Below are positions 51,301 through 58,594 of a DNA stretch of 64,000 bases, piece by piece (the first letter of the stretch is position 1; each line of letters starts with the position of its first letter). A model generated the notes under the pieces. That model saw only the letters and a program-made list of their open reading frames with translations, had not been told where the DNA came from and did not search any database. A program made the translations under genes and the position numbers. The stretch is from a virus. Location: IMG/VR virus record IMGVR_UViG_3300027675_000004, positions 1 to 64,000 of that record; one strand, 5' to 3'.

Positions 51301-54195
51301 TCTATAGATTCGATATTTTATTTATATGGAGACATTACTTCTAGTAGTAGTTCTAGGTCTTCTTCTAGTTCTTCGAGAAGTAGTTCTTCTTCATCTAAGA
51401 GTTCTAGTTCTTCATCTTCAAGTTCTAGTAAATCATCTTCTAGCAGAAGCAGTTCTTCTCGTTCTAGTAGAAGTTCTTCAAGTCGTAGTAGTTCATCATC
51501 AAAGTCTTCTAGCAGTAGTTCAAGTAAATCATCGTCTTCAAGTTCAAGCAAGTCTAGTAGTTCGAGAAGTAGTTCATCATCTAGCTCTAAAAGTTCTTCT
51601 TCAAGTTCAAGTAAATCTTCTAGTTCTAGTAGTTCTAAGTCGAGTTCTTCTTCTAGTAGTAAATCATCTTCTTCATCTAGTTCTAGTAAAAGTAGTTCTA
51701 GTGCAAGAAGCAGTAGTTCTAGCTCCAGTAAATCTAGTTCGAGTTCCTCAAAATCAAGTTCGAGTTCATCATCTAAGAGCAGTAGTAGTTCTAGAAGTTC
51801 TTCATCTAGTAAAAGTAGCTCAAGTTCAAAAAGTTCTTCAAGTAGGAGTTCTTCAAGTAGTAAATCTAGTTCTTCTCGTTCTAGTTCTTCATCTTCAAGT
51901 AGTTCTGCAAATATTTATGAGGAAATTATACCAGTTTTGTATTTCTCCGATTTGACCGATGGTCCAAGAAGCGGTTGGAATGGGAGTGCTACAAAGGGTG
52001 CAGCGGTGACGATCTGGGGACAGAATTTTGGTTCTACAAGAGGTTCAAGTTATGTTACAGTAGCTGGGCAGAATTTAACTACTGCTGCAGACTATGCGGA
52101 ATGGGGAGTAACTACAAATAACGCAAGAGGATTAGAGCGAATAACCTTTTACTTAAATTCTTCTTGTACTTCTGGAGCGCAAACAATATCCGTAACTACA
52201 AGTTCGGGTACTTCGAGTACGATACCTTTTTATGTCCGCACTTCCGGGGCTATCAGGTTTGTCGATCATACGAATGGTAATAACGCTAATAACGGGCAAA
52301 CTGACACGACCGCATGGGAGACGCTTCCTTATGCACGACTTCAAATAAGTAGTGGAAGTATTCTTTATATTAGAGGGGGGACGTATACAGAAGAAGATGA
52401 CTATGCTGGGAATTTATATCTTTCTTATAATCAGAATGGAAGCGCAAATAATATGACTGCATATGTCGGTTATCCGGGAGAATTACCAACATTAGATCAT
52501 AGTTATACGTCTGATGATACGAGAAGTTGCATTCGAGATAATCCTGAAGATGCTGATGGATATGCAGGTTATTTTACTTTAGCAAAAATGAATTGTTATG
52601 TTACTGATTCTGCTTTAGTAATTGCAGGTTCATATATGGGAGGAACTCCTATTGGATTTATTAGAGCAGTAAGTTTACATACAAGTAATAGGAATGATGC
52701 TTCAACTTGGGCTGGAAATTATACACTTCAAAATATATCGAATGTTAAATTGCTTGGTTGCACTCTTTCTGATTGGGGAAGGGATAGATATGACCACGCT
52801 ACTTATTTTGGTTGCAATACAAATAATCCAAACTGTAACACTACAAATATTGAAATTGGTTGGAATGAGTTTCATGATTTGTATGATGAAGCTTCAGGTA
52901 TCTATAGTCATCCCGTTGATAGTGATGGTACTGGGTATGCTGATGAAGTTTATATTCACGATAATTTCTGTTATAACATGGGGCACGGTGGATTGTTTGT
53001 TAATTCAAGAAATCAAGACATTTATATTTATAATAATCTAGTTGTTAATTGTGGTTCTTCTATTCGTCCTTCAGTTCAGTTGGATTGTCCTTCAACTCCA
53101 GTTTCTAATATCCGGTTTTATAATAACACTATTTATTTAGCTAAAACTGCTAATCCTTTAATAAATTTAGCGGGTGATAATCAGAGTGCTAATGTTACTT
53201 TTCGTAATAATATTTTCTATTCTTATTCTGGGATTGATTATTTTAGTTCTTTTTTAGGAACTGTTACTTCAGATTATGATGATTACTATGGTAATGGAAC
53301 AAAGCCGGAGTGGGCTGGATCTAATTGTTTGAGTAACATTAATCCGTTGTTGGTAAGTCCGACAACTGATTTCCACCTACAAGCCACATCAACATTGATA
53401 GGGTCAGGAACAGACTTATCAGCAGTACTCACTAGAGATTATGATGGATTGTTGCGAGGAGCAGTTTTTGATATAGGGGCATTTGAATATATCACAAGTG
53501 AATCATCTAGTTCATCTTCTAGTATAGTAGCGTTAAGTTCTTCCTCAAGCTCAAAAAGTTCTTCGTCTTCTAGTAAAAGCAGCTCCAGCTCTCAATCGTC
53601 GTCGAGTAGAAGCAGTTCAAGCTCAAGTAAATCAAGTTCATCACGTAGTAGCAGTTCCAGTTCTCAATCATCTTCGAGTAGTAGCAGCTCTGGCGCAAGT
53701 TCTTCTTCATCACGTAGTAGCAGCTCCAGTTCTCAATCATCTTCGAGTAGTAGCAGCTCTGGCGCAAGTTCTTCTTCATCACGCAGTAGCAGCTCCAGCT
53801 CTCAATCGTCGTCGAGTAGAAGCAGTTCAAGCTCAAGTGAATCAAGTTCATCACGCAGTAGCAGCTCCAGCTCTCAATCGTCGTCGAGTAGAAGCAGCTC
53901 CAGCTCAAGTGAATCGAGTTCATCACGCAGTAGCAGCTCCAGCTCTCAATCGTCGTCGAGTAGAAGCAGCTCCAGCTCAAGTGAATCGAGTTCATCACGC
54001 AGTAGCAGCTCCAGCTCTCAATCGTCGTCGAGTAGAAGCAGTTCTAGTAGTTTAAGTTCCTCAAGGAGCGTTTCAAGTAGTTCATCAAGCCAAACAATAT
54101 ATTTTATAAGATTAAAAACAGCAACAGAACAAACGAGATTAAAAACAGCAACAGAACAAACGAGATTAATTCAATCAGGCATGCAAGATGCTTAG
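48322..54195 (+). CDS. giant Ser-rich multidomain fibre-like protein (1957 aa)
   Basis: SD GAGGA. Globular domains joined by long Ser linkers with Arg, Gln, Glu or Lys every 4-7 residues. Order: domain 1 and a beta-sandwich (about 1-412), linker 1 (414-503), beta domain (505-710), linker 2 (711-836), beta domain (838-1005), linker 3 (1006-1195), IPT/TIG-like domain (AAVTIWGQNFGSTRGSSYVTV; about 1200-1310), right-handed beta-helix (about 1311-1725, RFVDHTNGNNANNGQ then repeated N-turns), linker 4 (1728-1925), and a short tail with a direct repeat (RLKTATEQT twice). Likely a virion fibre or spike. The Ser runs are potential O-glycosylation sites next to the glycan cluster. Confidence 0.75.
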   Translation: MALFKDKTKVEFDNYKTTLGEANDEVIVGNENVVFAKILSDSSIKEYIEPTIKFTKWDGEESLILSYPTSGGMTDKTLIDGEGLKMYGGEEDFYFNQYDDQTMKFGLILNEKPKSNRWKFNISGAEDLEFVRPASILKDGVAQHIPEQIGGYKINRISTGEKFGFFYQPIFKDAKGNTCPAKLLIEGNKYIITIPQSFLDTATYPVIANDSFSSVYNGSTRAITVNVTAGDLIVVGYSFNDAAANATISDENSNTYTLANSIGNWNGDGGAAYCAIQVWYAIANTTNSTCTITCSSKGDPGLSCHVYSGMDTSDPYDNSLNYGETVATATHTTGNLAVSTNAGILFAYWANEAGATALSATTGQGWTERTEQAGHTHQTQDKAFTASGDYTATMTSNPSDHYACVFVAFNTASGSSSSSSSRSSSSSRSSSSESSSESSSESSSSSISSSSESSSSRSSSSSSQSSSSRSSSSSSKSSSSRSSSSSSQSSSSRSSSSSKSSRSSLGEISDVDGTRFYLPSTGVSTETPAYNVNWEDTSFASRLRAVTEKISSPFTNVIIMESSDTDKDCLGIQYISDPLSAQIIPSQTVKIQICCSQQNTDCNEYLVWGVYLCSNDGSIIRGTVVDLRRDNTELIGLFNNTNRSDSATSNEISVQEGDRLIFEIGIGGNPTLMQSHTGYLRIGDNSINDLPENDTSTDDYCPWIEFVGGVSSSRSSSSSSSRSSSSSSSESSSSRSSSSSSQSSSSSSSSSSSESSSSRSSSSSSQSSSSRSSSSSSESSSSESSSSESSSSESSSSRSSSSSSKSSSSESSSSSSRSSSSSKSSSSKSSSSSSSSSPYTLIDSYSSANQSNFSLSIVHPSEGAYYSGVGQKVTLTQDWNIYQCKFYLKKVGNPTGTLLARLYTYDPVFQDFDITLGNSSTLDTSTLTTSYLLYTFTFSSPVHLSPNDYGVTVIVASGTVNSTNYIDVCVDSTSPTHPNYLEAYRIGEWDRYTSIDSIFYLYGDITSSSSSRSSSSSSRSSSSSSKSSSSSSSSSSKSSSSRSSSSRSSRSSSSRSSSSSKSSSSSSSKSSSSSSSKSSSSRSSSSSSSKSSSSSSSKSSSSSSSKSSSSSSSKSSSSSSSSKSSSSARSSSSSSSKSSSSSSKSSSSSSSKSSSSSRSSSSSKSSSSSKSSSSRSSSSSKSSSSRSSSSSSSSSANIYEEIIPVLYFSDLTDGPRSGWNGSATKGAAVTIWGQNFGSTRGSSYVTVAGQNLTTAADYAEWGVTTNNARGLERITFYLNSSCTSGAQTISVTTSSGTSSTIPFYVRTSGAIRFVDHTNGNNANNGQTDTTAWETLPYARLQISSGSILYIRGGTYTEEDDYAGNLYLSYNQNGSANNMTAYVGYPGELPTLDHSYTSDDTRSCIRDNPEDADGYAGYFTLAKMNCYVTDSALVIAGSYMGGTPIGFIRAVSLHTSNRNDASTWAGNYTLQNISNVKLLGCTLSDWGRDRYDHATYFGCNTNNPNCNTTNIEIGWNEFHDLYDEASGIYSHPVDSDGTGYADEVYIHDNFCYNMGHGGLFVNSRNQDIYIYNNLVVNCGSSIRPSVQLDCPSTPVSNIRFYNNTIYLAKTANPLINLAGDNQSANVTFRNNIFYSYSGIDYFSSFLGTVTSDYDDYYGNGTKPEWAGSNCLSNINPLLVSPTTDFHLQATSTLIGSGTDLSAVLTRDYDGLLRGAVFDIGAFEYITSESSSSSSSIVALSSSSSSKSSSSSSKSSSSSQSSSSRSSSSSSKSSSSRSSSSSSQSSSSSSSSGASSSSSRSSSSSSQSSSSSSSSGASSSSSRSSSSSSQSSSSRSSSSSSESSSSRSSSSSSQSSSSRSSSSSSESSSSRSSSSSSQSSSSRSSSSSSESSSSRSSSSSSQSSSSRSSSSSLSSSRSVSSSSSSQTIYFIRLKTATEQTRLKTATEQTRLIQSGMQDA
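53782..54045 (+). repeat. 72-bp tandem repeats encoding a 24-residue Ser-rich unit
   Basis: The unit codes for Arg-6Ser-Gln-4Ser-Arg-6Ser-Glu-4Ser. Its start codon position (cgc) recurs at 53782, 53854, 53926 and 53998, exactly 72 bp apart, with few base changes between copies. The same unit, with Lys in place of Glu in some copies, occurs in linkers 1 (49690-49830) and 2 (50500-50640). Highly similar copies favour unequal recombination and length variation. Confidence 0.8.
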
Positions 54196-54208
54196 GGGGT
54201 GAAATTCA

Positions 54209-54715
54209 ATGTCTATTGTATATGAAAAAGATTTAATGTCAAGATTGGCAAGAGAGATGGGTGATACTGATACAACAAATTTATATTATTCGTCAAATCA
54301 ATTATTCTCAGGAATTAATGATGGACTTGCAGATTTTAATCTCCAATCACCTAACACTCAATATTCAGTTGTTGGTTCTGGTGACACTGCATATTTTTCA
54401 CCAGATCCCAGTATAGAAGATCAACAATTGTTAGTTTTATGTGCAGCAATTGTTTTAACGCGTGGTGAGATACAAAAATCTGCGCGCACAGCATATTCGC
54501 ATTCAAACCCTGCTGGTCGTACTGATTTAACACAAATACCTGAAATGTTGGATATGCAACTTAAAAGGTTAGAACAAAAAGTAGAAACTATATTTGTAAC
54601 ACGTAGTCGTAGATTAGTTGAAACTGAATTAGATAGTTGTGGTGTAGAATTAAAAGGAGCGCCAACTGAATCTATTGAAGGTGTTGGAATTACAACAATA
54701 GAAACTACTAATTAA
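54209..54715 (+). CDS. head-tail connector/adaptor candidate (168 aa)
   Basis: SD AGGGGG. Helical start (EKDLMSRLAREMGDTDTTNLYYSSNQLFSGINDGLADFN), a central helix that looks like gp6/DUF3199-type adaptors (DQQLLVLCAAIVLTRGEIQKSARTA), and a C-terminal part LKRLEQKVETIFVTR. Placed first in the connector block between the fibre gene and the tail tube. The assignment is positional. Confidence 0.5.
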   Translation: MSIVYEKDLMSRLAREMGDTDTTNLYYSSNQLFSGINDGLADFNLQSPNTQYSVVGSGDTAYFSPDPSIEDQQLLVLCAAIVLTRGEIQKSARTAYSHSNPAGRTDLTQIPEMLDMQLKRLEQKVETIFVTRSRRLVETELDSCGVELKGAPTESIEGVGITTIETTN

Positions 54716-54727
54716 AGTGAGTCTATA

Positions 54728-55105
54728 ATGCCCCTAAACAATTATCAAAAACATATTCTAAGAGATGTGCGTGCAGATGAATGGATATATGGTTTAAAAT
54801 TTTTATCTCTTACAACTGGCGCTGGCTATTCAGCCCTTGATGCTTACCGCAAGCAGACATGGACAGAAACAAGTTCATTTTTTTCAGGATCTATATTATG
54901 GAATCCTTACTCTGGTAAAACAGATTCTGCTGGTGGTTTTTATAAAACTTCCGATATTATTATTGTTGCAAGCAGAGATCATCGTTCAACTGCACAGAGT
55001 AAGGATGTTAAAATAGAACATGATAGTATTAAATTCAGAGTTAATCGGGTGATTGATTGTGAAGACACAAATGAAATTGTGCTATATGCTACACGTTTAC
55101 AATAA
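54728..55105 (+). CDS. head-closure (stopper) candidate (125 aa)
   Basis: Beta-rich protein (FFSGSILWNPYSGKT, SDIIIVASRDHRS, VKIEHDSIKFRVNRVIDCEDTNEIVLYATRLQ). The last segment is the beta-barrel pattern seen in head-tail closure proteins. Position (second in the connector block) fits. There is no motif to prove it. Confidence 0.45.
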   Translation: MPLNNYQKHILRDVRADEWIYGLKFLSLTTGAGYSALDAYRKQTWTETSSFFSGSILWNPYSGKTDSAGGFYKTSDIIIVASRDHRSTAQSKDVKIEHDSIKFRVNRVIDCEDTNEIVLYATRLQ

Positions 55106-55116
55106 GGAGATGTATA

Positions 55117-55425
55117 ATGACAGAAAAAAAACATGATATATGGTCAGAAGGTGTACGTTCTATAATGGCAGCAACTAAACGGTCATTGTTAGATTATATT
55201 GATGCTTTAGGGAGACAATCAAGTATTCAAGAAAAAGCTTTGTTAGAGAAAATAAAAGCACGCGTGCATAATGATGTTTCTCAAGCATCATTTAATGTTG
55301 GGGTATTAGTTGCTACACTACGTAGTGGTGGTGATATTACTGCTTTTGAAGATGATTTTATTAAAAAAGAAAAACAAACACAACAAATTTTTAAAGAAAA
55401 TCAAGATGGCCCATCTAGTCATTAA
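55117..55425 (+). CDS. helical small protein (102 aa)
   Basis: SD AAGGAGA. Helical throughout (RSIMAATKRSLLDYIDALGR, QEKALLEKIKARVHNDVS), with a charged C-terminal helix. Located between connector genes, it may be a neck or tail-completion helper. It overlaps the next gene by 20 bases. Confidence 0.45.
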   Translation: MTEKKHDIWSEGVRSIMAATKRSLLDYIDALGRQSSIQEKALLEKIKARVHNDVSQASFNVGVLVATLRSGGDITAFEDDFIKKEKQTQQIFKENQDGPSSH

Positions 55426-56071
55426 AAAAGCACAATTAAGTGCTTCAGGTAGAAGGAAATTTGATACTGTATTAGAACGTTTAAAAAGTACATTATCTGC
55501 AATGTTAGAAAATAATGTACCTAGATTAAAAGATAAAATCGCTGATTTTGCTCCAACAATTGAAGAAGAAGCAGCATTAATTAGTTACCCAGGGTCTACA
55601 CATAACTTTATTAAAGATAGATTTATTGATCTTAGAACAGCTATACGTAATGAATCATATATGGTAAAAATTTTAAGGAATAAACTTTTTGTAGAATTAG
55701 GTGATCCTAAAAAAATAAATCCATTGATAGGGTTTGCTTGGTATCATGGTAATCAAAAATCAAATAATCTTGAATTACGTCATTCAGATGATCCTGAAGC
55801 TGGTGAAGCATGGGGAAAATTGCTTGAAACTTGGGAATATGGTGGTTCTGGCCCTATAACTATTACTGCACGTGATGGTGGTTATTTAACGCTTTTTGGT
55901 GCTAATGAAGATACTCAAGGTTTGCCAAGAAAAGTTGAATCAATAGTAAAACATTTGGCATGGATTCCCAGAGGCCAACCCTTTAACATGTATCAAGCAG
56001 GTGGTTATTACTTTAGGAACACATTAATTGCTGATGCTCGAAAAGCAATTAAAAGTGTTAATTTATACTAA
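55406..56071 (+). CDS. neck/tail-completion candidate (221 aa)
   Basis: The open frame begins at 55310, but ATG 55406 (MAHLVIKKAQLS) gives a normal start. N-terminal helices (RRKFDTVLERLKSTLSAMLENNVPRLKDKIADFAP) resemble HK97 gp10-like neck proteins. The C-terminal part is beta-rich with FAWYHGNQKSN and a Gly-rich GGSGPITITARDGGYLTLFG. The tail has YQAGGYYFRN. The call is by gene order. Confidence 0.5.
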   Translation: MAHLVIKKAQLSASGRRKFDTVLERLKSTLSAMLENNVPRLKDKIADFAPTIEEEAALISYPGSTHNFIKDRFIDLRTAIRNESYMVKILRNKLFVELGDPKKINPLIGFAWYHGNQKSNNLELRHSDDPEAGEAWGKLLETWEYGGSGPITITARDGGYLTLFGANEDTQGLPRKVESIVKHLAWIPRGQPFNMYQAGGYYFRNTLIADARKAIKSVNLY

Positions 56072-56082
56072 TGAGGTTATAA

Positions 56083-56631
56083 ATGCCAATTACAATTATA
56101 AATTATATAACAAATATTACACAATCGTTATATTATTTTTTAAATAATGAAACATATACTAAAAGTGGATTAACACAAACATTGAAACAACATTTTAATG
56201 ATCCACAATTAGATATTATTTTAGGTTATCCAACTTCATTACAAGAATTGTTATTACCTACAATTGCTCTTGTAGAACAACCAGTGAATAATAAAAAGAG
56301 TACTACATTTCGTGATCAATATGATGAAATATCTTATTTATTTAATATATATGGTTTCTGCGGTGGTGAACAATCAGAAGAAATTAATAAATATCAGCGT
56401 GATGTTTTATGTAATGATGTACGCACTTTATTAGAAGAAACAGAATATATTGATATTTATAATGTTTCAAATCCACCAATAATAAGTGATTTTGTAACTC
56501 CAATAACAGATGTTGATGTATTAAATGTAAAAAGTAGAAATATCCCCCCAACGGGTGTATTAGTGGCAGATAGATACCGTTTTATGATTGATTTTGAGAT
56601 TGTTTATGTACGGTCATTACAAACTGGATAA
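56083..56631 (+). CDS. tail-terminator candidate (182 aa)
   Basis: Mixed alpha/beta. SLQELLLPTIALVEQPV and DEISYLFNIYGFCGGEQSEEINKYQRDVLCNDV resemble the tail-terminator (gpU-like) pattern, in which a small alpha/beta protein caps the tail tube. The C-terminus DRYRFMIDFEIVYVRSLQTG is typical of tail-completion proteins. Placed directly before the tail tube gene. Confidence 0.5.
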   Translation: MPITIINYITNITQSLYYFLNNETYTKSGLTQTLKQHFNDPQLDIILGYPTSLQELLLPTIALVEQPVNNKKSTTFRDQYDEISYLFNIYGFCGGEQSEEINKYQRDVLCNDVRTLLEETEYIDIYNVSNPPIISDFVTPITDVDVLNVKSRNIPPTGVLVADRYRFMIDFEIVYVRSLQTG

Positions 56632-56662
56632 AAATCATTAAACGAATGGAGGTGAGAAAAAT

Positions 56663-57463
56663 ATGGGCGTATTAGCATCTGATTTAGTTAAAAGGAAAAA
56701 AGAGATAGTATTTGTTGAAGGATACTTCATTGATTGTGCTAATGAATTAACTGGTGCAATTGATGCTACACAGGATGTTATTCACATCTTTGGTGATGAT
56801 GATCCTATCTTAGATGTGAGTGTAAACAATGCTACGGTAACATTACAAGTGTATGATAAAGTTTCTAACAATACTATTCTTGATGTATTACAACAAGATG
56901 ACCCTGACGATGCAAATAATAAACAGTACAACTGGAATAATATTTTCCAGACAACTGTTTGGGCAAATAGAATCAATACAGCAAATACCCAGTATACCCG
57001 TTCTGTAATTTTTAAGAACTGGCTACCTGTACCTGGGTTAAATACTGGTGATACTAATGCTAAGGGAACACGTTCACTCGCTGGTAATGCTGAACCTGCC
57101 AAAGAGTTTACACAACCTATTATGGGTAGTAAAATTAGGTTAGCATCTGGAGCATCTGGTTATGTTGGAACATTAGCATATACACCATTGCAAGTACCTG
57201 ATGAATCGGTATATGCATTGCGTGTTGTTGCTATTCAAGAAACTCGTTCTGGAACACATATTTCAACTTTTAATACAGAAGAAGTAGCAATTACTGCTTC
57301 TATGGTAGCTGCAAATAAAACAGTAACCATACCTCAATCAGCATTGGTTGGAACATTAAAGAATATTGGTCCAAATTACGCATATGTTAATTATCTATAT
57401 GATAAAACATTAGGTGTATATCCAACTTTAACTGGTTCTGGAATGTTTACATCGGCAGTATAA
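56663..57463 (+). CDS. major tail (tube) protein (266 aa)
   Basis: SD GGAGGTG. Beta-rich, with ATVTLQVYDKVSNNTILDVLQQDDP and KNWLPVPGLNTGDTNAKG near the middle, and a C-terminal Ig-like part (VTIPQSALVGTLKNIGPNYAYV). Size and position directly before the frameshifting chaperone and tape measure genes are those of the tail tube protein of a siphovirus. Confidence 0.7.
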   Translation: MGVLASDLVKRKKEIVFVEGYFIDCANELTGAIDATQDVIHIFGDDDPILDVSVNNATVTLQVYDKVSNNTILDVLQQDDPDDANNKQYNWNNIFQTTVWANRINTANTQYTRSVIFKNWLPVPGLNTGDTNAKGTRSLAGNAEPAKEFTQPIMGSKIRLASGASGYVGTLAYTPLQVPDESVYALRVVAIQETRSGTHISTFNTEEVAITASMVAANKTVTIPQSALVGTLKNIGPNYAYVNYLYDKTLGVYPTLTGSGMFTSAV

Positions 57464-57488
57464 GTTGAATTAAAATAAGGAGGATTGA

Positions 57489-58217
57489 ATGACTGAAAAT
57501 AGTAAAAGAAAGATAGATATTTATTCATTGTATAAAAAAGAAAAAATGATACGTATTAATGATGACTCTGATAGATACGTTGAAATTTTACTTGTAAAAA
57601 TTACACAAGGTCAACGTTTAGCTATTTTAGAAGAATATAATGCGTATCTTGAAAAAGAACGTATTCGATTGCAAGAGCGGGAGAATAGGACGCATTCTTT
57701 TGCTCTTGCAATCGAACCTTATACCACAGATGATTTCATTACTGGTATAATATCATTTGAATTAGCACAACGTAATGAAATTGTTGATTTATTGCCTAAC
57801 TTAGATAATAAAACAGTTGAGGAAAAACAAAAAATAATTAATGATGAACTAGATAAATTTAAAAAAATACGTAAGGATGAATTATCTAAAAAATCAAGGG
57901 ATGAACTAAAGCAGCAATTTATTGATATTACAGTAGAATCACAAGCTTTATTAGCATCTGTACGTATATTAAATTACCAAAGTATTGTTTATATGTGTTT
58001 AGACCCAGAAACGAGGACACAAATATTTAATTCTATTAATGATATTGATAAAATATTAGATGGTCGTGTTATTGATCAATTAATTGAAGAATTAAATAAT
58101 TTTAGAGCATTAGAAACACAAAAAAATGCACGTGAAATAGCGGCTAACGATCAAAATTTTTTGCAATCTGGGGTGTCGCAAAAAAGCTCAACAGACTCCC
58201 CTGTTATAACGAGCTAG
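57489..58217 (+). CDS. tail assembly chaperone, gpG-like (242 aa)
   Basis: SD AAGGAGG. Helical protein placed between the tail tube and tape measure genes, as gpG of lambda. It coats the tape measure during tail assembly. Zero-frame product ends at TAG 58215-58217. Near the end the codons TTT-TTG (in NFLQS) form a slippery heptamer, and the -1 frame continues to 58510 (see frameshift product). Confidence 0.75.
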   Translation: MTENSKRKIDIYSLYKKEKMIRINDDSDRYVEILLVKITQGQRLAILEEYNAYLEKERIRLQERENRTHSFALAIEPYTTDDFITGIISFELAQRNEIVDLLPNLDNKTVEEKQKIINDELDKFKKIRKDELSKKSRDELKQQFIDITVESQALLASVRILNYQSIVYMCLDPETRTQIFNSINDIDKILDGRVIDQLIEELNNFRALETQKNAREIAANDQNFLQSGVSQKSSTDSPVITS

Positions 58218-58510
58218 ATATAAATGATTTACCAGCTGATTTTTTTAATATTGTGCAATTTAGGATGTATCTTGATTCAACAGAAGAAGCACTATCGTTT
58301 TATGATACAGTATCAGATCCTTATAAATATGTACTATATACACCAACATTATTTAATAGATGGTGTCAATGGGCGAGAAATTATAAAACAAATAATCAAG
58401 ACCAATTACGCCCTTTTGGGCAAAAATTAGGCCCAGATTGGATGCGGTCAGATTTTGATAATTTAGAAATATTTTATCAATTTTATACAGATTTAATTAG
58501 AGATATATAA
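57489..58510 (+). CDS. tail chaperone frameshift product, gpGT-like
   Basis: A -1 shift at T-TTT-TTG (58157-58163) moves translation into the frame open from 58148 to 58510. After NFL the chain reads AIWGVAKKLNRLPCYNELDI, then DLPADFFNIVQF and a helical domain (LDSTEEALSFYDTVSDPYKYV, ...LFNRWCQWARNYK). The extension, about 115 residues, matches the T-domain of lambda-like GT fusion proteins, which binds tail tube subunits. Ratio to the short form would be set by slippage efficiency. Confidence 0.75.
58157..58201 (+). promoter_or_regulatory. -1 ribosomal frameshift signal (slippery heptamer and stem)
   Basis: The heptamer T TTT TTG lies in the zero frame. Six bases further on, GGGG (58170-58173) pairs with CCCC (58198-58201), and GTC (58175-58177) with GAC (58194-58196), separated by a T/T mismatch and a 16-nt loop. 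Spacing and stem are as expected for a -1 stimulatory structure. Confidence 0.75.
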
Positions 58511-58582
58511 TGGGTGCAATCAGAGTCCAAAAATTAAGGATTAAATGTGCACATACGCGCTCTCTCGTATTGCACCCTATTA
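58508..58582 (+). promoter_or_regulatory. long hairpin between chaperone and tape measure genes
   Basis: GGGTGCAAT (58512-58520) pairs with ATTGCACCC (58569-58577). A TAAT/ATTA extension with one bulge brings the stem to about 13 bp. The loop of 48 nt has an inner AGAG/CTCT pairing. No U tract follows; the tape-measure ATG (58595) follows within 13 bases, without an SD. Confidence 0.6.
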
Positions 58583-58594
58583 TAATATAATACT

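Noticed and set aside
51326-51955. Open frame of 209 codons in another + frame of Ser linker 3
   Set aside because: Low-complexity Ser codons leave all frames open; the product (Val/Leu/His runs) is an artefact of repeats. The same holds for 49616-49837, 50444-50845 and 53837-54055, and for minus-strand 53570-53998 and 51318-51551.
53782-54045. CRISPR-like array
   Set aside because: The 72-bp units are continuous coding tandem repeats without unique spacers and stay in frame with the fibre gene.
58224-58430. Zero-frame ORF after the chaperone stop
   Set aside because: It overlaps the -1 frame extension, which has the better protein pattern and a frameshift signal; no SD precedes it.
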